Part shown: positions 13,526 to 25,152 of the stretch, in pieces
Position numbering within the stretch: position 1 is the first letter of the stretch
Layout: each line of letters starts with the position of its first letter
Assembly: GCF_014596565.1 (NCBI RefSeq)
Contig: NZ_NOIN01000002.1
Span: 620,001 to 684,000 of the forward strand
Length of the DNA: 64,000 nt
Origin: Pseudomonas sp. PSB18
Lineage (GTDB): Bacteria > Pseudomonadota > Gammaproteobacteria > Pseudomonadales > Pseudomonadaceae
Reading direction: 5' to 3'
Position numbers and translations under genes: made by a program
The notes under the pieces: generated by a model
What the model was told of the DNA's origin: nothing
The model's input: only the letters and a program-made list of their open reading frames with translations
Databases searched by the model: none

Positions 13526-13996
13526 TTAGATTTCAGCAGCCAGTTGGTTAACCAGCTCTGCGTGCGCGTTTTGATCGATTGTGGCACCCAGGATCTTCGA
13601 AGCACCGCCAACGGCCAGGCTACCCACTTGGGCACGCAGCGCGTCTTTGACACTGTTCAGTTCCTGTTCGATCTCGGCTTGAGCCTGAGCCTTCACACGG
13701 TCAGCTTCGACACGAGCCTGTTCACGGGCTTCGTCGACAATCTGGGTACCGCGTTTCTTGGCTTGCTCGATGATTTCAGCTGCCTGAGCTTTCGCTTCGC
13801 GCAGTTGCTGACCCACTTTCTCATGGGCCAACTCCAGGTCGCGAGCTGCTCGGCTGGCAGCGTCCAGACCATCAGCGATCTTCTTTTGACGTTCGTGCAG
13901 TGCCGCGATGACCGGAGGCCATACGAACTTCATGCAGAACAGTACAAAAATCAGGAACGCAACGGACTGGCCAATCAGGGTCGCATTAATGTTCAC
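13526..13996 (-). CDS. atpF: ATP synthase F0 subunit b
   Basis: 156 aa. One N-terminal membrane helix (residues about 5-25, [20 protein letters not shown]) is followed by a long charged Ala/Glu/Lys helix that dimerises as the peripheral stalk. It lies 58 bp after atpE and 12 bp before atpH. Confidence 0.96.
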   Translation of the reverse strand: MNINATLIGQSVAFLIFVLFCMKFVWPPVIAALHERQKKIADGLDAASRAARDLELAHEKVGQQLREAKAQAAEIIEQAKKRGTQIVDEAREQARVEADRVKAQAQAEIEQELNSVKDALRAQVGSLAVGGASKILGATIDQNAHAELVNQLAAEI

Positions 13997-14054
13997 GCCA
14001 ACACCTCGCAGTTACGTTGTCCATCACACCAAACTACTCGAGAGATCCGAGTAA

Positions 14055-14327
<273 letters not shown>

Positions 14328-14446
14328 TTACGTCGTATGGTTTAGGTTTTTTTAATTTAAAGCGGTAAAACAAATCGTTTCGTCATGGCCTGTTCGGGCC
14401 CCTTCCCGTTTGACCGGGAAGGACATCAGACTAGTCGAGACTGGCC

Positions 14447-15740
<1,294 letters not shown>

Positions 15741-15817
15741 CGCTTTTGCTCTCCAATGGTCGGCTGCCTGAAATCAATAACTTGGCATAATTTGTGCCGA
15801 CAAAATGCGCGCAGAGT

Positions 15818-15839
15818 ATAGGGGCGGTTCTGCCCCTAT
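15818..15839 (-). terminator. hairpin between parB and atpI
   Basis: Perfect inverted repeat ATAGGGGC / GCCCCTAT with a 6-nt loop, about 50 bp past the parB stop and about 78 bp before atpI. There is no long T tract, so it may be a weak terminator for the mnmG-rsmG-parA-parB transcript. Confidence 0.5.
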
Positions 15840-15888
15840 TCAACTGCCGGGTAGTGATTTCCGACTGCGCGCTACAAGAGCAATTGTT

Positions 15889-16761
15889 TCAGCGGATGTG
15901 CGCAAGGACGCCCTGCAGCTCATCGAGGGAGTTGTAGCCGATCACCAATTGTCCCTTGCCCTTCTTGCCATGGCGAATCTGCACCCTAGAGCCCAGCCGC
16001 TCGGCCAGGCGCTGTTCCAGGCGGGCGATATCCGGGTCCGCTTTGGGCGCTTCGACAGGGGCTGGTTTACCGCTCAGCCACTGGCGAACCAGTGCCTCGG
16101 TTTGGCGCACGGTCAGGCCTCGTGCGACAACATGTCGCGCCCCTTCAACCTGTTGATTTTCCGGCAATCCGAGCAAGGCCCGGGCATGACCCATTTCCAG
16201 GTCGCCATGGGACAGCATGGTCTTGATGACTTCGGGCAATGCAATCAAGCGCAACAGGTTGGCCACGGTGACGCGGGACTTGCCCACCGCTTCGGCAACC
16301 TGTTGCTGAGTCAGCTGGAATTCCTGTTGCAGACGCTGTAGGGCGACCGCTTCCTCGATCGGGTTGAGGTCTTCGCGCTGGATGTTCTCGATCAGCGCCA
16401 TGGCGATGGCGGTTTCATCCGATACGTCGCGCACCATCGCCGGAATGGTTTCCTGGCCGGCCTGCTGACTGGCGCGCCAGCGGCGTTCGCCGGCAATGAT
16501 CTCGAAGCGCCCACTGCCGATCGAACGAACCACGATCGGCTGCATCACGCCCTGGGCCTTGATCGACTGGGCCAGTTCTTCCAGCGCCTGCGGGTCCATG
16601 TCCCGGCGCGGCTGGTACTTGCCGCGCTGGATCAGGTCCAGCGGCAGGTGTTGCAGCTCTCGCTGGTCGGCCTGTACGGCCTGCTCTTCCAGCGCGCTGA
16701 CCGTGGGACCGCTGAGCAGCGCGTCCAGTCCACGTCCGAGACCACGTTTCTTGACGGCCAT
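15889..16761 (-). CDS. parB: chromosome partitioning protein ParB
   Basis: 290 aa. It has the ParB/Spo0J CTPase-clamp domain (ERRWRAS in IIAGERRWRASQQAGQETI), a central helix-turn-helix (LTQQQVAEAVGKSRVTVANL) and a C-terminal dimerisation domain. It binds parS near oriC, spreads, and with ParA segregates the origin. It follows parA by 9 bp. A perfect parS palindrome lies in recF at 28877-28892, about 12 kb away. Confidence 0.97.
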   Translation of the reverse strand: MAVKKRGLGRGLDALLSGPTVSALEEQAVQADQRELQHLPLDLIQRGKYQPRRDMDPQALEELAQSIKAQGVMQPIVVRSIGSGRFEIIAGERRWRASQQAGQETIPAMVRDVSDETAIAMALIENIQREDLNPIEEAVALQRLQQEFQLTQQQVAEAVGKSRVTVANLLRLIALPEVIKTMLSHGDLEMGHARALLGLPENQQVEGARHVVARGLTVRQTEALVRQWLSGKPAPVEAPKADPDIARLEQRLAERLGSRVQIRHGKKGKGQLVIGYNSLDELQGVLAHIR

Positions 16762-16770
16762 GGGGTTTCC

Positions 16771-17568
16771 TTAAGTTGGCTGGGCGGCAGCGGTGCGTGG
16801 GTTGCGGCGCTGACGGCGAACCATTTCGCCCGCCAGGGCCAGGTAAGCCAGCGCACCACGGGATTGTTTGTCGTAGGCCAGGGCCGGCATGCCGTAGCTC
16901 GGTGCTTCAGCCAACCGGACGTTACGTGGAATGACCGTGTCGTAGAGCTGCTCGCCGAAATGCTCCTTGAGCTGGACCGATACGTCGTTCATCAGGCTCA
17001 AACGCGGGTCGTACATGGTCCGCAACAGGCCTTCGACTTTCAGGTCCGGATTCAGCAGTTCGGAGATGCGCTTGATGTTATCCACAAGGTCGCTCAACCC
17101 TTCCAGGGCGAAGTACTCGCACTGCATGGGGATAATGACCCCATCGGCGGCCACCAGGGCGTTGAGGGTCAGCATCGACAGCGACGGCGGACAGTCGATC
17201 AGGATGTAATCGTAGTTCTCCCGGATCGGCGCCAATGCGCTGCGCAGACGGCTTTCCTTCATCTGCATTTCCAGCAGCACCACTTCGGCTGCCGTCAGGT
17301 CACGGTTGGCCGGCAGCAGTTGATAACCGCCGTGTTCGGAGAAATGCATGGCCTGGCCCAGATCGCATTCACCGATCAGGACGTCGTAGATGGAGTTTTC
17401 CAGGCCATGTTTATCCACACCGCTGCCCATGGTGGCGTTGCCCTGTGGATCAAGGTCGATCAACAGCACCCGGCGCTTGGTCGCGACCAGGGATGCTGCG
17501 AGGTTGATGCAGGTGGTGGTCTTGCCCACACCACCCTTCTGGTTCGCTATCGCGAATACCTTAGCCAT
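16771..17568 (-). CDS. parA: chromosome partitioning ATPase ParA
   Basis: 265 aa deviant Walker ATPase (Soj family). KGGVGKTTTCINLAASL begins at residue 11, the Walker B-like segment is YILIDCPPSLSMLTLNAL, and it acts with ParB in origin segregation. The ATG at 17568 gives the conserved start MAKVFAIANQKGGVGK. An in-frame TTG 18 bp upstream directly abuts the rsmG stop and lacks a ribosome binding site. Two exact DnaA boxes lie inside the gene (17078-17086, 17411-17419). Confidence 0.96.
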   Translation of the reverse strand: MAKVFAIANQKGGVGKTTTCINLAASLVATKRRVLLIDLDPQGNATMGSGVDKHGLENSIYDVLIGECDLGQAMHFSEHGGYQLLPANRDLTAAEVVLLEMQMKESRLRSALAPIRENYDYILIDCPPSLSMLTLNALVAADGVIIPMQCEYFALEGLSDLVDNIKRISELLNPDLKVEGLLRTMYDPRLSLMNDVSVQLKEHFGEQLYDTVIPRNVRLAEAPSYGMPALAYDKQSRGALAYLALAGEMVRRQRRNPRTAAAQPT

Positions 17569-17586
17569 TCTTGCTTGTGTTCCCAA

Positions 17587-18231
17587 TCATGCCGTGCGGC
17601 GCAGTATCAGCAGATGGCGTTGGCCTTGGCAACCGGGTACGGCCAGGGCGTGTTCGCTATCGAGGTGGAAATCCGACGGCAATGCTACCAGCTCATCGGC
17701 CGGATGGACGCCCTTCATTGCCAGCCAGCGTGTTTCGACATCGCCCAGGTGGCGAGTCCAATTGCTGAAATTCTCCATGCTGCTGAATGCCCGGGAGATG
17801 ATCCCGTTGAATGGCTGTGCAGGTTGGAACGCTTCGACCCGGCTGTGGATAACTTGCAGGTTGTCCAGTTTGAGCTCGAGTTTGACCTGAGTCAGGAAGC
17901 GGGTTTTCTTGCCGTTGCTGTCCAGGCAGGTCACTTGCGAGTCCGGAAACAGGATCGCCAGCGGGATGCCGGGCATGCCACCGCCGCTGCCCACATCGAG
18001 CCAGCGACCGTTTTCGATGAAAGACATCACGCTGAGACTGTCGAGCAGATGCCTCGAGACCATTTCGTCCGGATCGCGCACGGCAGTCAGGTTGTAGGCC
18101 TTGTTCCATTTGATCAATAACGCCAGGTAACCCAGCAGTTGCTCATGCTGGGCTTCGCTCAGGCTGACCCCGAGTTGGCGGGCGCCTGTGGATAACTCTT
18201 CGGCGTGTTGCGAGGTGACCATCGAACTCAA
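17587..18231 (-). CDS. rsmG: 16S rRNA (guanine(527)-N7)-methyltransferase
   Basis: 214 aa SAM-dependent methyltransferase modifying G527 of 16S rRNA; loss gives low-level streptomycin resistance in other bacteria. The SAM-binding motif is [20 protein letters not shown]. The start is taken as TTG at 18231: TGGAG lies 8 bp upstream, homologues begin MSS, and TTGA overlaps the mnmG stop by 4 bp. An ATG at 18222 has a poorer ribosome binding site. Exact DnaA boxes lie at 17844-17852 and 18187-18195. Confidence 0.94.
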   Translation of the reverse strand: MSSMVTSQHAEELSTGARQLGVSLSEAQHEQLLGYLALLIKWNKAYNLTAVRDPDEMVSRHLLDSLSVMSFIENGRWLDVGSGGGMPGIPLAILFPDSQVTCLDSNGKKTRFLTQVKLELKLDNLQVIHSRVEAFQPAQPFNGIISRAFSSMENFSNWTRHLGDVETRWLAMKGVHPADELVALPSDFHLDSEHALAVPGCQGQRHLLILRRTA

Positions 18232-20123
18232 GCGCTTTGCTCCAACTGACGGCCCGCGCCGCGTTTTTTCAAATGAATCATCAACAGGGAAATCGCCGCC
18301 GGGGTCACGCCAGGGATGCGCGACGCCTGGCCCAGGGTTTCCGGCCGGGTTGTGCCGAGCTTGCTCTGGATTTCCTTCGACAGGCCGGAAATGACCGTGT
18401 AATCGATATCCACAGGCAGCTTGGTGTCCTCGCTGGCGCGCAGACGAGCGATTTCATCCTGCTGGCGGTCGATGTACCCGGCGTACTTGGTCTTGATCTC
18501 GACTTGTTCGGCGACCTGTGGATCGTCCGCGCCCTGGCCCGTCACTTCCACCAGCCCGGCGTAATCGATTTCCGGCCGACTCAAGAGGTTGAGCAGGTTG
18601 TATTCGTGTGTCAGCGGCGTGCCGAACTTCGCCGCGATGGCATCGCCCTGCTCGGTACCGGGACGAACCCAGGTGCTTTTCAGCCGTTGTTCTTCCAGTT
18701 CGATACCTTCGCGTTTCTTGCAGAACGCGGCCCAACGCGCGTCATCAACCAGTCCCAGCTCGCGGCCTTTCTCGGTCAGGCGCAGATCGGCGTTGTCTTC
18801 ACGCAGGATCAGGCGATATTCCGCGCGGGAGGTAAACATCCGATACGGTTCCTGGGTGCCCAGGGTGATCAGATCGTCCACCAACACACCGATGTACGCT
18901 TCGTCGCGACGCGGGCACCAGCTGTCCTTGCCCTGGGCACGCAACGCCGCGTTGGTCCCGGCCAGCAAACCCTGGGCTCCGGCTTCTTCGTAGCCGGTGG
19001 TGCCGTTGATCTGCCCGGCAAAGAACAGGCCGCCGATGACCTTGGTTTCCAGGCTGTACTTCAGGTCACGGGGATCGAAGTAGTCGTATTCGATGGCGTA
19101 GCCCGGACGAACGATGTGCGCGTTTTCCATGCCGCGGATCGACTGCACGATCTGCAGTTGCACGTCGAACGGCAGGGACGTCGAGATCCCGTTGGGGTAA
19201 AGCTCGTGGGTGGTCAGGCCTTCCGGTTCGATGAAGACCTGGTGGCTTTCCTTGTCGGCAAAGCGATGGATCTTGTCTTCGATCGACGGGCAATAACGTG
19301 GGCCGACGCCTTCGATCACTCCTGAATACATCGGCGAGCGATCCAGGTTGGCGGCAATGATCTCGTGGGTGCGGGCATTGGTGTGGGTAATCCAGCAGCT
19401 CACCTGTTGCGGATGCTGTTCTTTCGAGCCCATGAACGACATCACCGGGATTGGCGTATCACCCGGTTGTTCGGTCATGACCGAGAAATCCACAGACCGA
19501 CCGTCAATTCGCGGCGGCGTACCGGTTTTCAGGCGACCTACACGCAGCGGCAGTTCACGCAGACGTTGAGCCAAGGCGATTGACGGCGGATCGCCCGCGC
19601 GGCCGCCGGAATAGTTCTGCATGCCGATGTGGATAAGTCCACCGAGGAAGGTCCCGGTGGTCAACACCACGGAGTCGGAGAAGAAACGCAGGCCCATCTG
19701 GGTGACGACACCGCGGACCTGGTCCTGTTCGACGATCAGGTCATCGGCCGCTTGTTGAAATATCCACAGGTTCGGCTGGTTCTCGAGGATTTCGCGCACA
19801 GCCGCCTTGTACAGGACCCGGTCGGCCTGGGCACGGGTGGCCCGTACCGCTGGGCCTTTACGGCTGTTCAATACGCGAAACTGGATACCACCCTTATCGG
19901 TAGCCATCGCCATCGCACCGCCAAGGGCGTCGATTTCCTTGACCAGATGGCTTTTGCCGATACCACCGATGGCTGGGTTGCAGCTCATGGCGCCGAGGGT
20001 TTCCACGTTATGCGTCAACAGCAGGGTCTTTACACCCATGCGTGCTGATGCAAGTGCTGCCTCGGTACCGGCATGACCGCCGCCGATGACGATCACTTCA
20101 AAACGGGAAGGGAAATCCACCAC
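18228..20123 (-). CDS. mnmG: tRNA uridine-5-carboxymethylaminomethyl modification enzyme MnmG
   Basis: 631 aa FAD protein (GidA). The dinucleotide-binding motif [19 protein letters not shown] is at about residues 12-30; the signature [15 protein letters not shown] and a helical C-terminal domain are present. With MnmE it adds the cmnm5 group to wobble U34 of several tRNAs. Translation is probably coupled to rsmG through a 4-bp overlap. The partner mnmE lies just upstream, but a 539-bp DnaA-box-rich gap separates them. Confidence 0.97.
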   Translation of the reverse strand: MVDFPSRFEVIVIGGGHAGTEAALASARMGVKTLLLTHNVETLGAMSCNPAIGGIGKSHLVKEIDALGGAMAMATDKGGIQFRVLNSRKGPAVRATRAQADRVLYKAAVREILENQPNLWIFQQAADDLIVEQDQVRGVVTQMGLRFFSDSVVLTTGTFLGGLIHIGMQNYSGGRAGDPPSIALAQRLRELPLRVGRLKTGTPPRIDGRSVDFSVMTEQPGDTPIPVMSFMGSKEQHPQQVSCWITHTNARTHEIIAANLDRSPMYSGVIEGVGPRYCPSIEDKIHRFADKESHQVFIEPEGLTTHELYPNGISTSLPFDVQLQIVQSIRGMENAHIVRPGYAIEYDYFDPRDLKYSLETKVIGGLFFAGQINGTTGYEEAGAQGLLAGTNAALRAQGKDSWCPRRDEAYIGVLVDDLITLGTQEPYRMFTSRAEYRLILREDNADLRLTEKGRELGLVDDARWAAFCKKREGIELEEQRLKSTWVRPGTEQGDAIAAKFGTPLTHEYNLLNLLSRPEIDYAGLVEVTGQGADDPQVAEQVEIKTKYAGYIDRQQDEIARLRASEDTKLPVDIDYTVISGLSKEIQSKLGTTRPETLGQASRIPGVTPAAISLLMIHLKKRGAGRQLEQSA

Positions 20124-20662
20124 GCACCTCGTGCCTGCTTAATTCAGGTAATTCGGAAATAGGTTATGAGTCTGGACCGAACGTTTTCTGGACCAGGTCG
20201 GCAAGTATAGGGACTTCCCCTTTCCTAAAGAACCCTTTGCACAAAATTTAACCAGCTGTGGAGAACTCGCGGTTAAAAAAATAAAAAAGAAAGAAATTTA
20301 TAAAACCTTTGTTTTTATGTTTATTCTTACTGCCCTGCCATTCTGTGGATAACGTTCTGAAGGCCTTTATTTTCAATATGTACAGAGATCTTGAACCCTG
20401 TGGTCATCTGGCGCTGAGGGGCTTGGATAACCGGTGTAAGCCTGTGGATTAAGTGAATGGTTATCCACAGACCGGGTTATCTTCACTTTTCAAGGGGGTT
20501 TATCAACTGAACTCAACGTCAGTTACCCACAGGGCTTAATCCACAGCTGAACACGGATTCGCCCGCGGACGAGCCGCCATGAAGGCAATCGAGAGAAGGG
20601 AAAAAAGGGAAGCCGGGCTGCAGGCAGGGAACGCGAGGTGCAGCCCGTTTTGAGGGAAGGAC
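20124..20662. other. AT-rich intergenic DnaA-box cluster, candidate secondary origin or DnaA-titration site
   Basis: 539 bp with no gene. It has two exact DnaA boxes: TGTGGATAA at 20344-20352 and TTATCCACA at 20461-20469. Four one-mismatch boxes lie at 20257-20265, 20443-20451, 20523-20531 and 20537-20545. A run of nearly pure A/T occupies about 20270-20330, resembling an unwinding element. Box spacing and the AT tract mirror the rpmH-dnaA origin 4.5 kb away. It must also contain the mnmG promoter. A replication function is inferred. Confidence 0.65.
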
Positions 20663-22033
20663 TTACTTACCGATGCAGAAGCTGGAGAAAATCCGCCCCA
20701 GCAAGTCATCGGAGCTGAAGGCGCCGGTGATTTCTCCCAGGTATTGCTGGGCTTGGCGCAAATCTTCGGCTAGTAATTCGCCAGCGCCCGCCAGCGTCAG
20801 CTGTGCGCGACCGTGTTCCAGCGCGGCGCTGGCATGACGCAAGGCTTCGAGGTGACGCCGCCGGGCGCTGAAGCTGCTTTCAGAGGTTTGCTCGTAGCCC
20901 ATGCAGGCCTTGAGGTGTTCACGCAGCAGTTCGAGGCCCTCTCCCGCGGCTTTCGCGCTCAGGCTGATGGTCACATGGCCGTCGGCGCTGACCTCGAGGG
21001 CGATCGCTTCGCCGGTCAGGTCGGCTTTGTTACGGATCAACGTGACTTTCGCCGGATCCGGGCGCACTTCGAGGAACTCAGGCCACAACGCGAAAGGATC
21101 ATCCGCTTCAGGTGCCGTCGCATCGACCACCAGCAACACGCGATCGGCCTCGCCAATGGCCTTCAGCGCTCGCTCGACGCCGATCTTTTCCACCTGGTCA
21201 TCGGTGTCGCGCAACCCGGCGGTATCCACAACGTGCAACGGCATGCCGTCGATGTGGATATGTTCACGCAAGATGTCCCGGGTCGTGCCGGCGATCTCTG
21301 TGACAATCGCGGCCTCACGGCCTGCAAGAGCATTGAGGAGGCTGGATTTTCCTGCGTTCGGCCGTCCGGCGATCACTACGGTCATACCGTCGCGCAACAA
21401 AGCCCCTTGTCCTGCTTCCCGCATTACTGTGGATAACTCATCACGCACTTTGTCGAGCAGGCCCAGTACATGGCCATCGGCGAGGAAGTCGATTTCTTCT
21501 TCGGGAAAGTCGATAGCGGCCTCGACGTAGATGCGCAGGCCGATCAGTTGTTCGGTCAGGCCATGCACCCGCTGGGAGAACGCGCCTTGCAAGGAACGCA
21601 GGGCATTGCGGGCAGCCTGCGCCGAACTGGCTTCGATGAGGTCGGCAATCGCTTCGGCTTGGGCCAGGTCGAGTTTGTCGTTGAGGAAGGCCCGTTCACT
21701 GAATTCGCCCGGGCGGGCCAGGCGACAACCCAGTTCAAGGCAACGCTTGAGCAGCATGTCCAGCACGATAGGGCCGCCGTGGCCCTGTAATTCCAGCACG
21801 TCTTCACCGGTGAATGAATTCGGCCCCGGGAAATATAGAGCGAGGCCTTCGTCGAGCACCTGCTGATCATCACTGAAGAATGGGCCGTAATGAGCAAACC
21901 GTGGCTTGAGCTCACGACCGCTGATGGCCTTGGCCGCGATACTGGCCAGTGGTCCTGAAATGCGGACGATGCCGACACCGCCGCGACCTTGGGCAGTAGC
22001 AACGGCGGCGATGGTTTCACGAGGTGTGCTCAT
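20663..22033 (-). CDS. mnmE: tRNA modification GTPase MnmE
   Basis: 456 aa. The N-terminal tetrahydrofolate-binding domain begins [20 protein letters not shown]; a G domain is inserted in the helical domain ([24 protein letters not shown]), and the protein ends with the conserved FCIGK whose cysteine is needed for modification. It works with MnmG on tRNA U34. The ATG at 22033 is chosen over an upstream in-frame TTG. An exact DnaA box lies inside at 21428-21436. Confidence 0.96.
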   Translation of the reverse strand: MSTPRETIAAVATAQGRGGVGIVRISGPLASIAAKAISGRELKPRFAHYGPFFSDDQQVLDEGLALYFPGPNSFTGEDVLELQGHGGPIVLDMLLKRCLELGCRLARPGEFSERAFLNDKLDLAQAEAIADLIEASSAQAARNALRSLQGAFSQRVHGLTEQLIGLRIYVEAAIDFPEEEIDFLADGHVLGLLDKVRDELSTVMREAGQGALLRDGMTVVIAGRPNAGKSSLLNALAGREAAIVTEIAGTTRDILREHIHIDGMPLHVVDTAGLRDTDDQVEKIGVERALKAIGEADRVLLVVDATAPEADDPFALWPEFLEVRPDPAKVTLIRNKADLTGEAIALEVSADGHVTISLSAKAAGEGLELLREHLKACMGYEQTSESSFSARRRHLEALRHASAALEHGRAQLTLAGAGELLAEDLRQAQQYLGEITGAFSSDDLLGRIFSSFCIGK

Positions 22034-22059
22034 AAACCGGTATCCAGACAAAAGTGACA

Positions 22060-22092
22060 GATAGCAAAACGCCCCACTAGGGGGCGTTTTGT
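22060..22092. terminator. hairpin between yidC and mnmE
   Basis: The sequence around 22068-22091 reads AAAACGCCCC-ACTAG-GGGGCGTTTT, a perfect 10-bp stem with flanking A and T runs. It lies 22 bp past the yidC stop and so should end the rpmH-rnpA-yidD-yidC transcript. An exact DnaA box (22097-22105) sits between it and the yidC stop. Confidence 0.85.
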
Positions 22093-22112
22093 GTGGTTAT
22101 CCACAGTGCAAG

Positions 22113-23795
22113 TTACGCCTCGGCTTTCTTCGTAGCCGATTCGATCTTACGCGTGATGTACCACTGTTGAGTAATGGACAACACGTTGTTCACAACCCAG
22201 TACAGCACCAGACCGGCCGGGAACCACAGGAAGAAGAAGGTGAAGATGATCGGCATCATCTTCATGACCTTCGCTTGCATAGGGTCCGGAGGCGTCGGGT
22301 TCAGCTGCTGCTGGATGAACATGGTGGCGCCCATGATGATCGGCAGGATGAAGAACGGATCCTTGATCGACAGGTCGGTAATCCACAGCATGAACGGCGC
22401 CTGGCGCATCTCCACGCTTTCCAGCAGAACCCAGTACAGCGACAGGAACACAGGCATCTGTACGAGAATCGGCAAGCAACCACCCAGCGGGTTGATTTTC
22501 TCTTTCTTGTACAGCTCCATCATGGCCTGGGACATTTTCTGCCGGTCATCGCCATGTTGCTCTTTCAGAGCGGCCAGTTTCGGGGCCACGGCGCGCATGC
22601 GAGCCATGGACTTGTAGCTGGCGGCCGACAATGGGAAGAACAACCCCTTGATCAGCATGGTCAGGAAAATGATCGACCAGCCCCAGTTACCGACGATGCT
22701 GTGGATATGTTGCAGCAGCCAGAAGATCGGCTGGGCAATGAACCACAGGAAACCATAGTCCACGGTCAATTCCAGACCTGGGGACAATTGTTTCAGTACG
22801 GCCTGGCTTTTTGGACCGGCATACAACGTAGCGCTGGTTTCAGCCTTGGCACCCGGCGCAGCGGTCAATGCAGGACCGGTGTAGCCAATGATGTAGTTGC
22901 CTTTGCTGTCCTTGCGGGTCTGGACGATGTTGCTTTCGCCCTTCTGCGGGATCCAGGCGGTTACAAAATAGTGCTGCAGCCAGGCAACCCAGCCACCTTG
23001 AACGGTTTCCTTGAGCTGTGCCTTGTCCATGTCTTTCATGGACACTTTCTTGTACGGCTCGGAACTTGTCCACAGGGCTGCGCCCAGGTAAGTCGCGGTG
23101 CCGGTGGCGGTGCTGGAGGAAGGATCGGCGCTGGCATCACGTTTCAACTGCGCGAACATCGCACCGGACCAGGGTTGGGCGCTCTGGTTGTCGATCAGAT
23201 AGGACACGACCACGTCATACAGGCCACGTTTCAGCGTGAAACGCTTGATGTAGTTGACGCCATCCTTGCTGAACTTCAGGTCCACGACCAACTGGTCCTG
23301 ACCGTCAGCCAGTTGATAACTCTTCTTCTCCGAGGCGTAGACCGGGCGACCGGCCGGACTGGCATCCGGGCCATTGGTGCCGATCAGGCCGCTCTGGGCC
23401 AGATAGGTCCGTTCGTTACCGTTATCGAACAGCTGGAACGGAATGTCCGGATGATCCTGGCGACGCGGATAAAGCGGCAGCGTCAGTTGGGCGATATCAC
23501 CACCCTGTGGATCGATTGCCAGCTGGAGCACGTCGGTCTTGATCTGGATCAGATCCTTGCTTGCAGCCACAGGGGCTTCGGCAGGAGCACTGGTATCGCT
23601 TGCCGCGCGTGGAATGTCATCACTGCTGGCAGCGTTGTTGCCGGAAGCAGTATCCGGCAGGCTCGGTGCGGTATTGCTGGCTGCAACATTCTGAGTCGGC
23701 AGGGCAGCCTGGCCATAGTCCTGGTTCCATTTAAGAACCATGACGTAAGACACGATTGCCAGGGCGACGATCAGGATCGTGCGTTTGATATCCAT
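22113..23795 (-). CDS. yidC: membrane protein insertase YidC
   Basis: 560 aa. An N-terminal membrane anchor (MDIKRTILIVALAIVSYVMV) is followed by a large periplasmic beta domain (about 60-340) and a C-terminal core of five helices with the conserved MARMRAVAPKLAALKEQHGD region. It inserts membrane proteins alone or with SecYEG; ATP synthase subunits a and c are classic substrates. It follows yidD by 2 bp. Confidence 0.97.
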   Translation of the reverse strand: MDIKRTILIVALAIVSYVMVLKWNQDYGQAALPTQNVAASNTAPSLPDTASGNNAASSDDIPRAASDTSAPAEAPVAASKDLIQIKTDVLQLAIDPQGGDIAQLTLPLYPRRQDHPDIPFQLFDNGNERTYLAQSGLIGTNGPDASPAGRPVYASEKKSYQLADGQDQLVVDLKFSKDGVNYIKRFTLKRGLYDVVVSYLIDNQSAQPWSGAMFAQLKRDASADPSSSTATGTATYLGAALWTSSEPYKKVSMKDMDKAQLKETVQGGWVAWLQHYFVTAWIPQKGESNIVQTRKDSKGNYIIGYTGPALTAAPGAKAETSATLYAGPKSQAVLKQLSPGLELTVDYGFLWFIAQPIFWLLQHIHSIVGNWGWSIIFLTMLIKGLFFPLSAASYKSMARMRAVAPKLAALKEQHGDDRQKMSQAMMELYKKEKINPLGGCLPILVQMPVFLSLYWVLLESVEMRQAPFMLWITDLSIKDPFFILPIIMGATMFIQQQLNPTPPDPMQAKVMKMMPIIFTFFFLWFPAGLVLYWVVNNVLSITQQWYITRKIESATKKAEA

Positions 23796-23797
23796 GA

Positions 23798-24043
23798 TTA
23801 CTCGGCCATCGAAGAAGAACGGGAGGTAGGGATAGGCGGAACCGGGTCATAACCGCCGGGATTCCACGGATGACAGCGACCTAAACGACGAAAGGTCAGC
23901 CAGCCACCGCGCAGAAGGCCATGATTTTCTATGGCTTCATACGCGTAGCAGGAGCAGCTGGGGTAGAAACGACAGTGACTGGCCATCAGGGGACTAATGG
24001 CATAGCGGTAAAACTGGATCGGAACGAGTGCCAGTTTACGCAT
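23798..24043 (-). CDS. yidD: membrane protein insertion efficiency factor YidD
   Basis: 81 aa with the family signature [19 protein letters not shown] and [12 protein letters not shown]. YidD assists YidC-dependent insertion at the inner membrane. It overlaps the 3' end of rnpA by 8 bp and precedes yidC by 2 bp, the usual rpmH-rnpA-yidD-yidC order. Confidence 0.95.
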   Translation of the reverse strand: MRKLALVPIQFYRYAISPLMASHCRFYPSCSCYAYEAIENHGLLRGGWLTFRRLGRCHPWNPGGYDPVPPIPTSRSSSMAE

Positions 24044-24437
24044 CGGGACTGTCTACCCCTGCAGTTTCGGTGTTGACTGGGGATGCTGGCTTGTTGCGGG
24101 CCAGACGTTTCCAGAGTTTGCCGAAATGCTGAATCAGTTCAGGGTTTTCTACGTCCCCCAAACCTTTGCGCGCGACGATAACAATGTCCCATCCGACCAG
24201 TGAATCCTGGTTCAAGCGGAACGATTCGCGCATCAGACGTTTGAGGCGATTGCGCTGCACGGAGAGCTTGACGCTCTTTTTCCCGATAACCAGCCCTAGG
24301 CGGGGGTGATCGAGATCGTTGCTGCGCGCAAGGAGCAGGAGATTTTTCCCCGGAACCTTGCCGGTAGGGGAGTCAAAGACTGCCTTGAAATGCCGGGGTG
24401 TAAGCAGACGCTTTTCCCGACTGAAGTCCTGACTCAC
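24036..24437 (-). CDS. rnpA: ribonuclease P protein component
   Basis: 133 aa basic protein that supports the RNase P RNA in 5' maturation of tRNA. The signature is [20 protein letters not shown]. The start is taken as GTG at 24437 ([17 protein letters not shown]), 16 bp after rpmH; an open frame continues upstream but overlaps rpmH. The GGAG just before the GTG is too close to be a normal ribosome binding site, so translation may be coupled to rpmH and the exact start is uncertain. Confidence 0.9.
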   Translation of the reverse strand: MSQDFSREKRLLTPRHFKAVFDSPTGKVPGKNLLLLARSNDLDHPRLGLVIGKKSVKLSVQRNRLKRLMRESFRLNQDSLVGWDIVIVARKGLGDVENPELIQHFGKLWKRLARNKPASPVNTETAGVDSPDA

Positions 24438-24453
24438 CTCCAGTGCCGGATTA

Positions 24454-24588
24454 TCAAACTGCCAGACGCGCACGACCTTTGGCGCGACGACGCGACAGGA
24501 CGGCACGACCGTTCTTGGTAGCCATGCGAGCACGGAAACCGTGGGTACGAGCGCGTTTGATAGTGCTTGGTTGGAAAGTACGTTTCAT
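24454..24588 (-). CDS. rpmH: 50S ribosomal protein L34
   Basis: 44 aa, [20 protein letters not shown] followed by [24 protein letters not shown] split over two segments, the invariant L34 sequence. It is the first gene of the operon reading away from oriC. Confidence 0.97.
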   Translation of the reverse strand: MKRTFQPSTIKRARTHGFRARMATKNGRAVLSRRRAKGRARLAV

Positions 24589-24639
24589 GTCGTGTTACCT
24601 GGTTCGTCCACAACGGGCCGGAATGGCCCCCGTTTTAAG

Positions 24640-25152
24640 AGACCGGGGATTCTAGAGAAAGCAAGCCCATAGGTCAATTTCCAACCAACGTTTCCTTTAA
24701 ATAGATGTTCAGGCCTGTGGCCATTGATCACGCTGCGCCAGATATAGAAATAAAGAAGGGAATTATTTAAAGCTTTTCTGTGAAGCTTATAAAGACTAGG
24801 CAGCCATCTGTCTGTGGATAACCTCATTGAGCCCTTATAGATCGCCATGTACAGAGAATGACAACTACAGGGGAAAGCAGTGCCCAGGCTGTGCTGCGGG
24901 GGCGGATAAGCTGTGTGTGGAAAGGCCAGTTATCCACAGGGCGCTTATCCACCGGGTTTTGCCCCCACTTGTACAACGGCCTCAGGCCTGGTTATCCACA
25001 GAGCTTATCCGCTGACCGCCTGTCGTCTTTTTAGGAGTTAACGCATTGATAAATCGTGGGTGAGGATGAACCTGCGTGTGGATAAGTGGACGTCTGCTCG
25101 CTACAATGGCCGCTTGTTTTTGCCTCACCGGCTTTCAACTTAGGGGATGTCC
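24640..25152. other. oriC: chromosomal replication origin oriC
   Basis: The rpmH-dnaA intergenic region is the established origin position in Pseudomonas. Four exact DnaA boxes lie at 24813-24821 and 25077-25085 (minus orientation) and 24930-24938 and 24992-25000 (plus). A one-mismatch box lies at 24945-24953 and weaker ones near 24901-24909 and 25005-25013. An AT-rich unwinding candidate lies at 24740-24795. The region must also hold the divergent rpmH and dnaA promoters. Genes on both sides point away from it. Confidence 0.93.

Noticed and set aside
25147..25152. ATG at 25147 as dnaA start
   Set aside because: It lies within the AGGGGA ribosome binding site, whereas GTG 25153 is correctly spaced and gives the standard MSVELW start.
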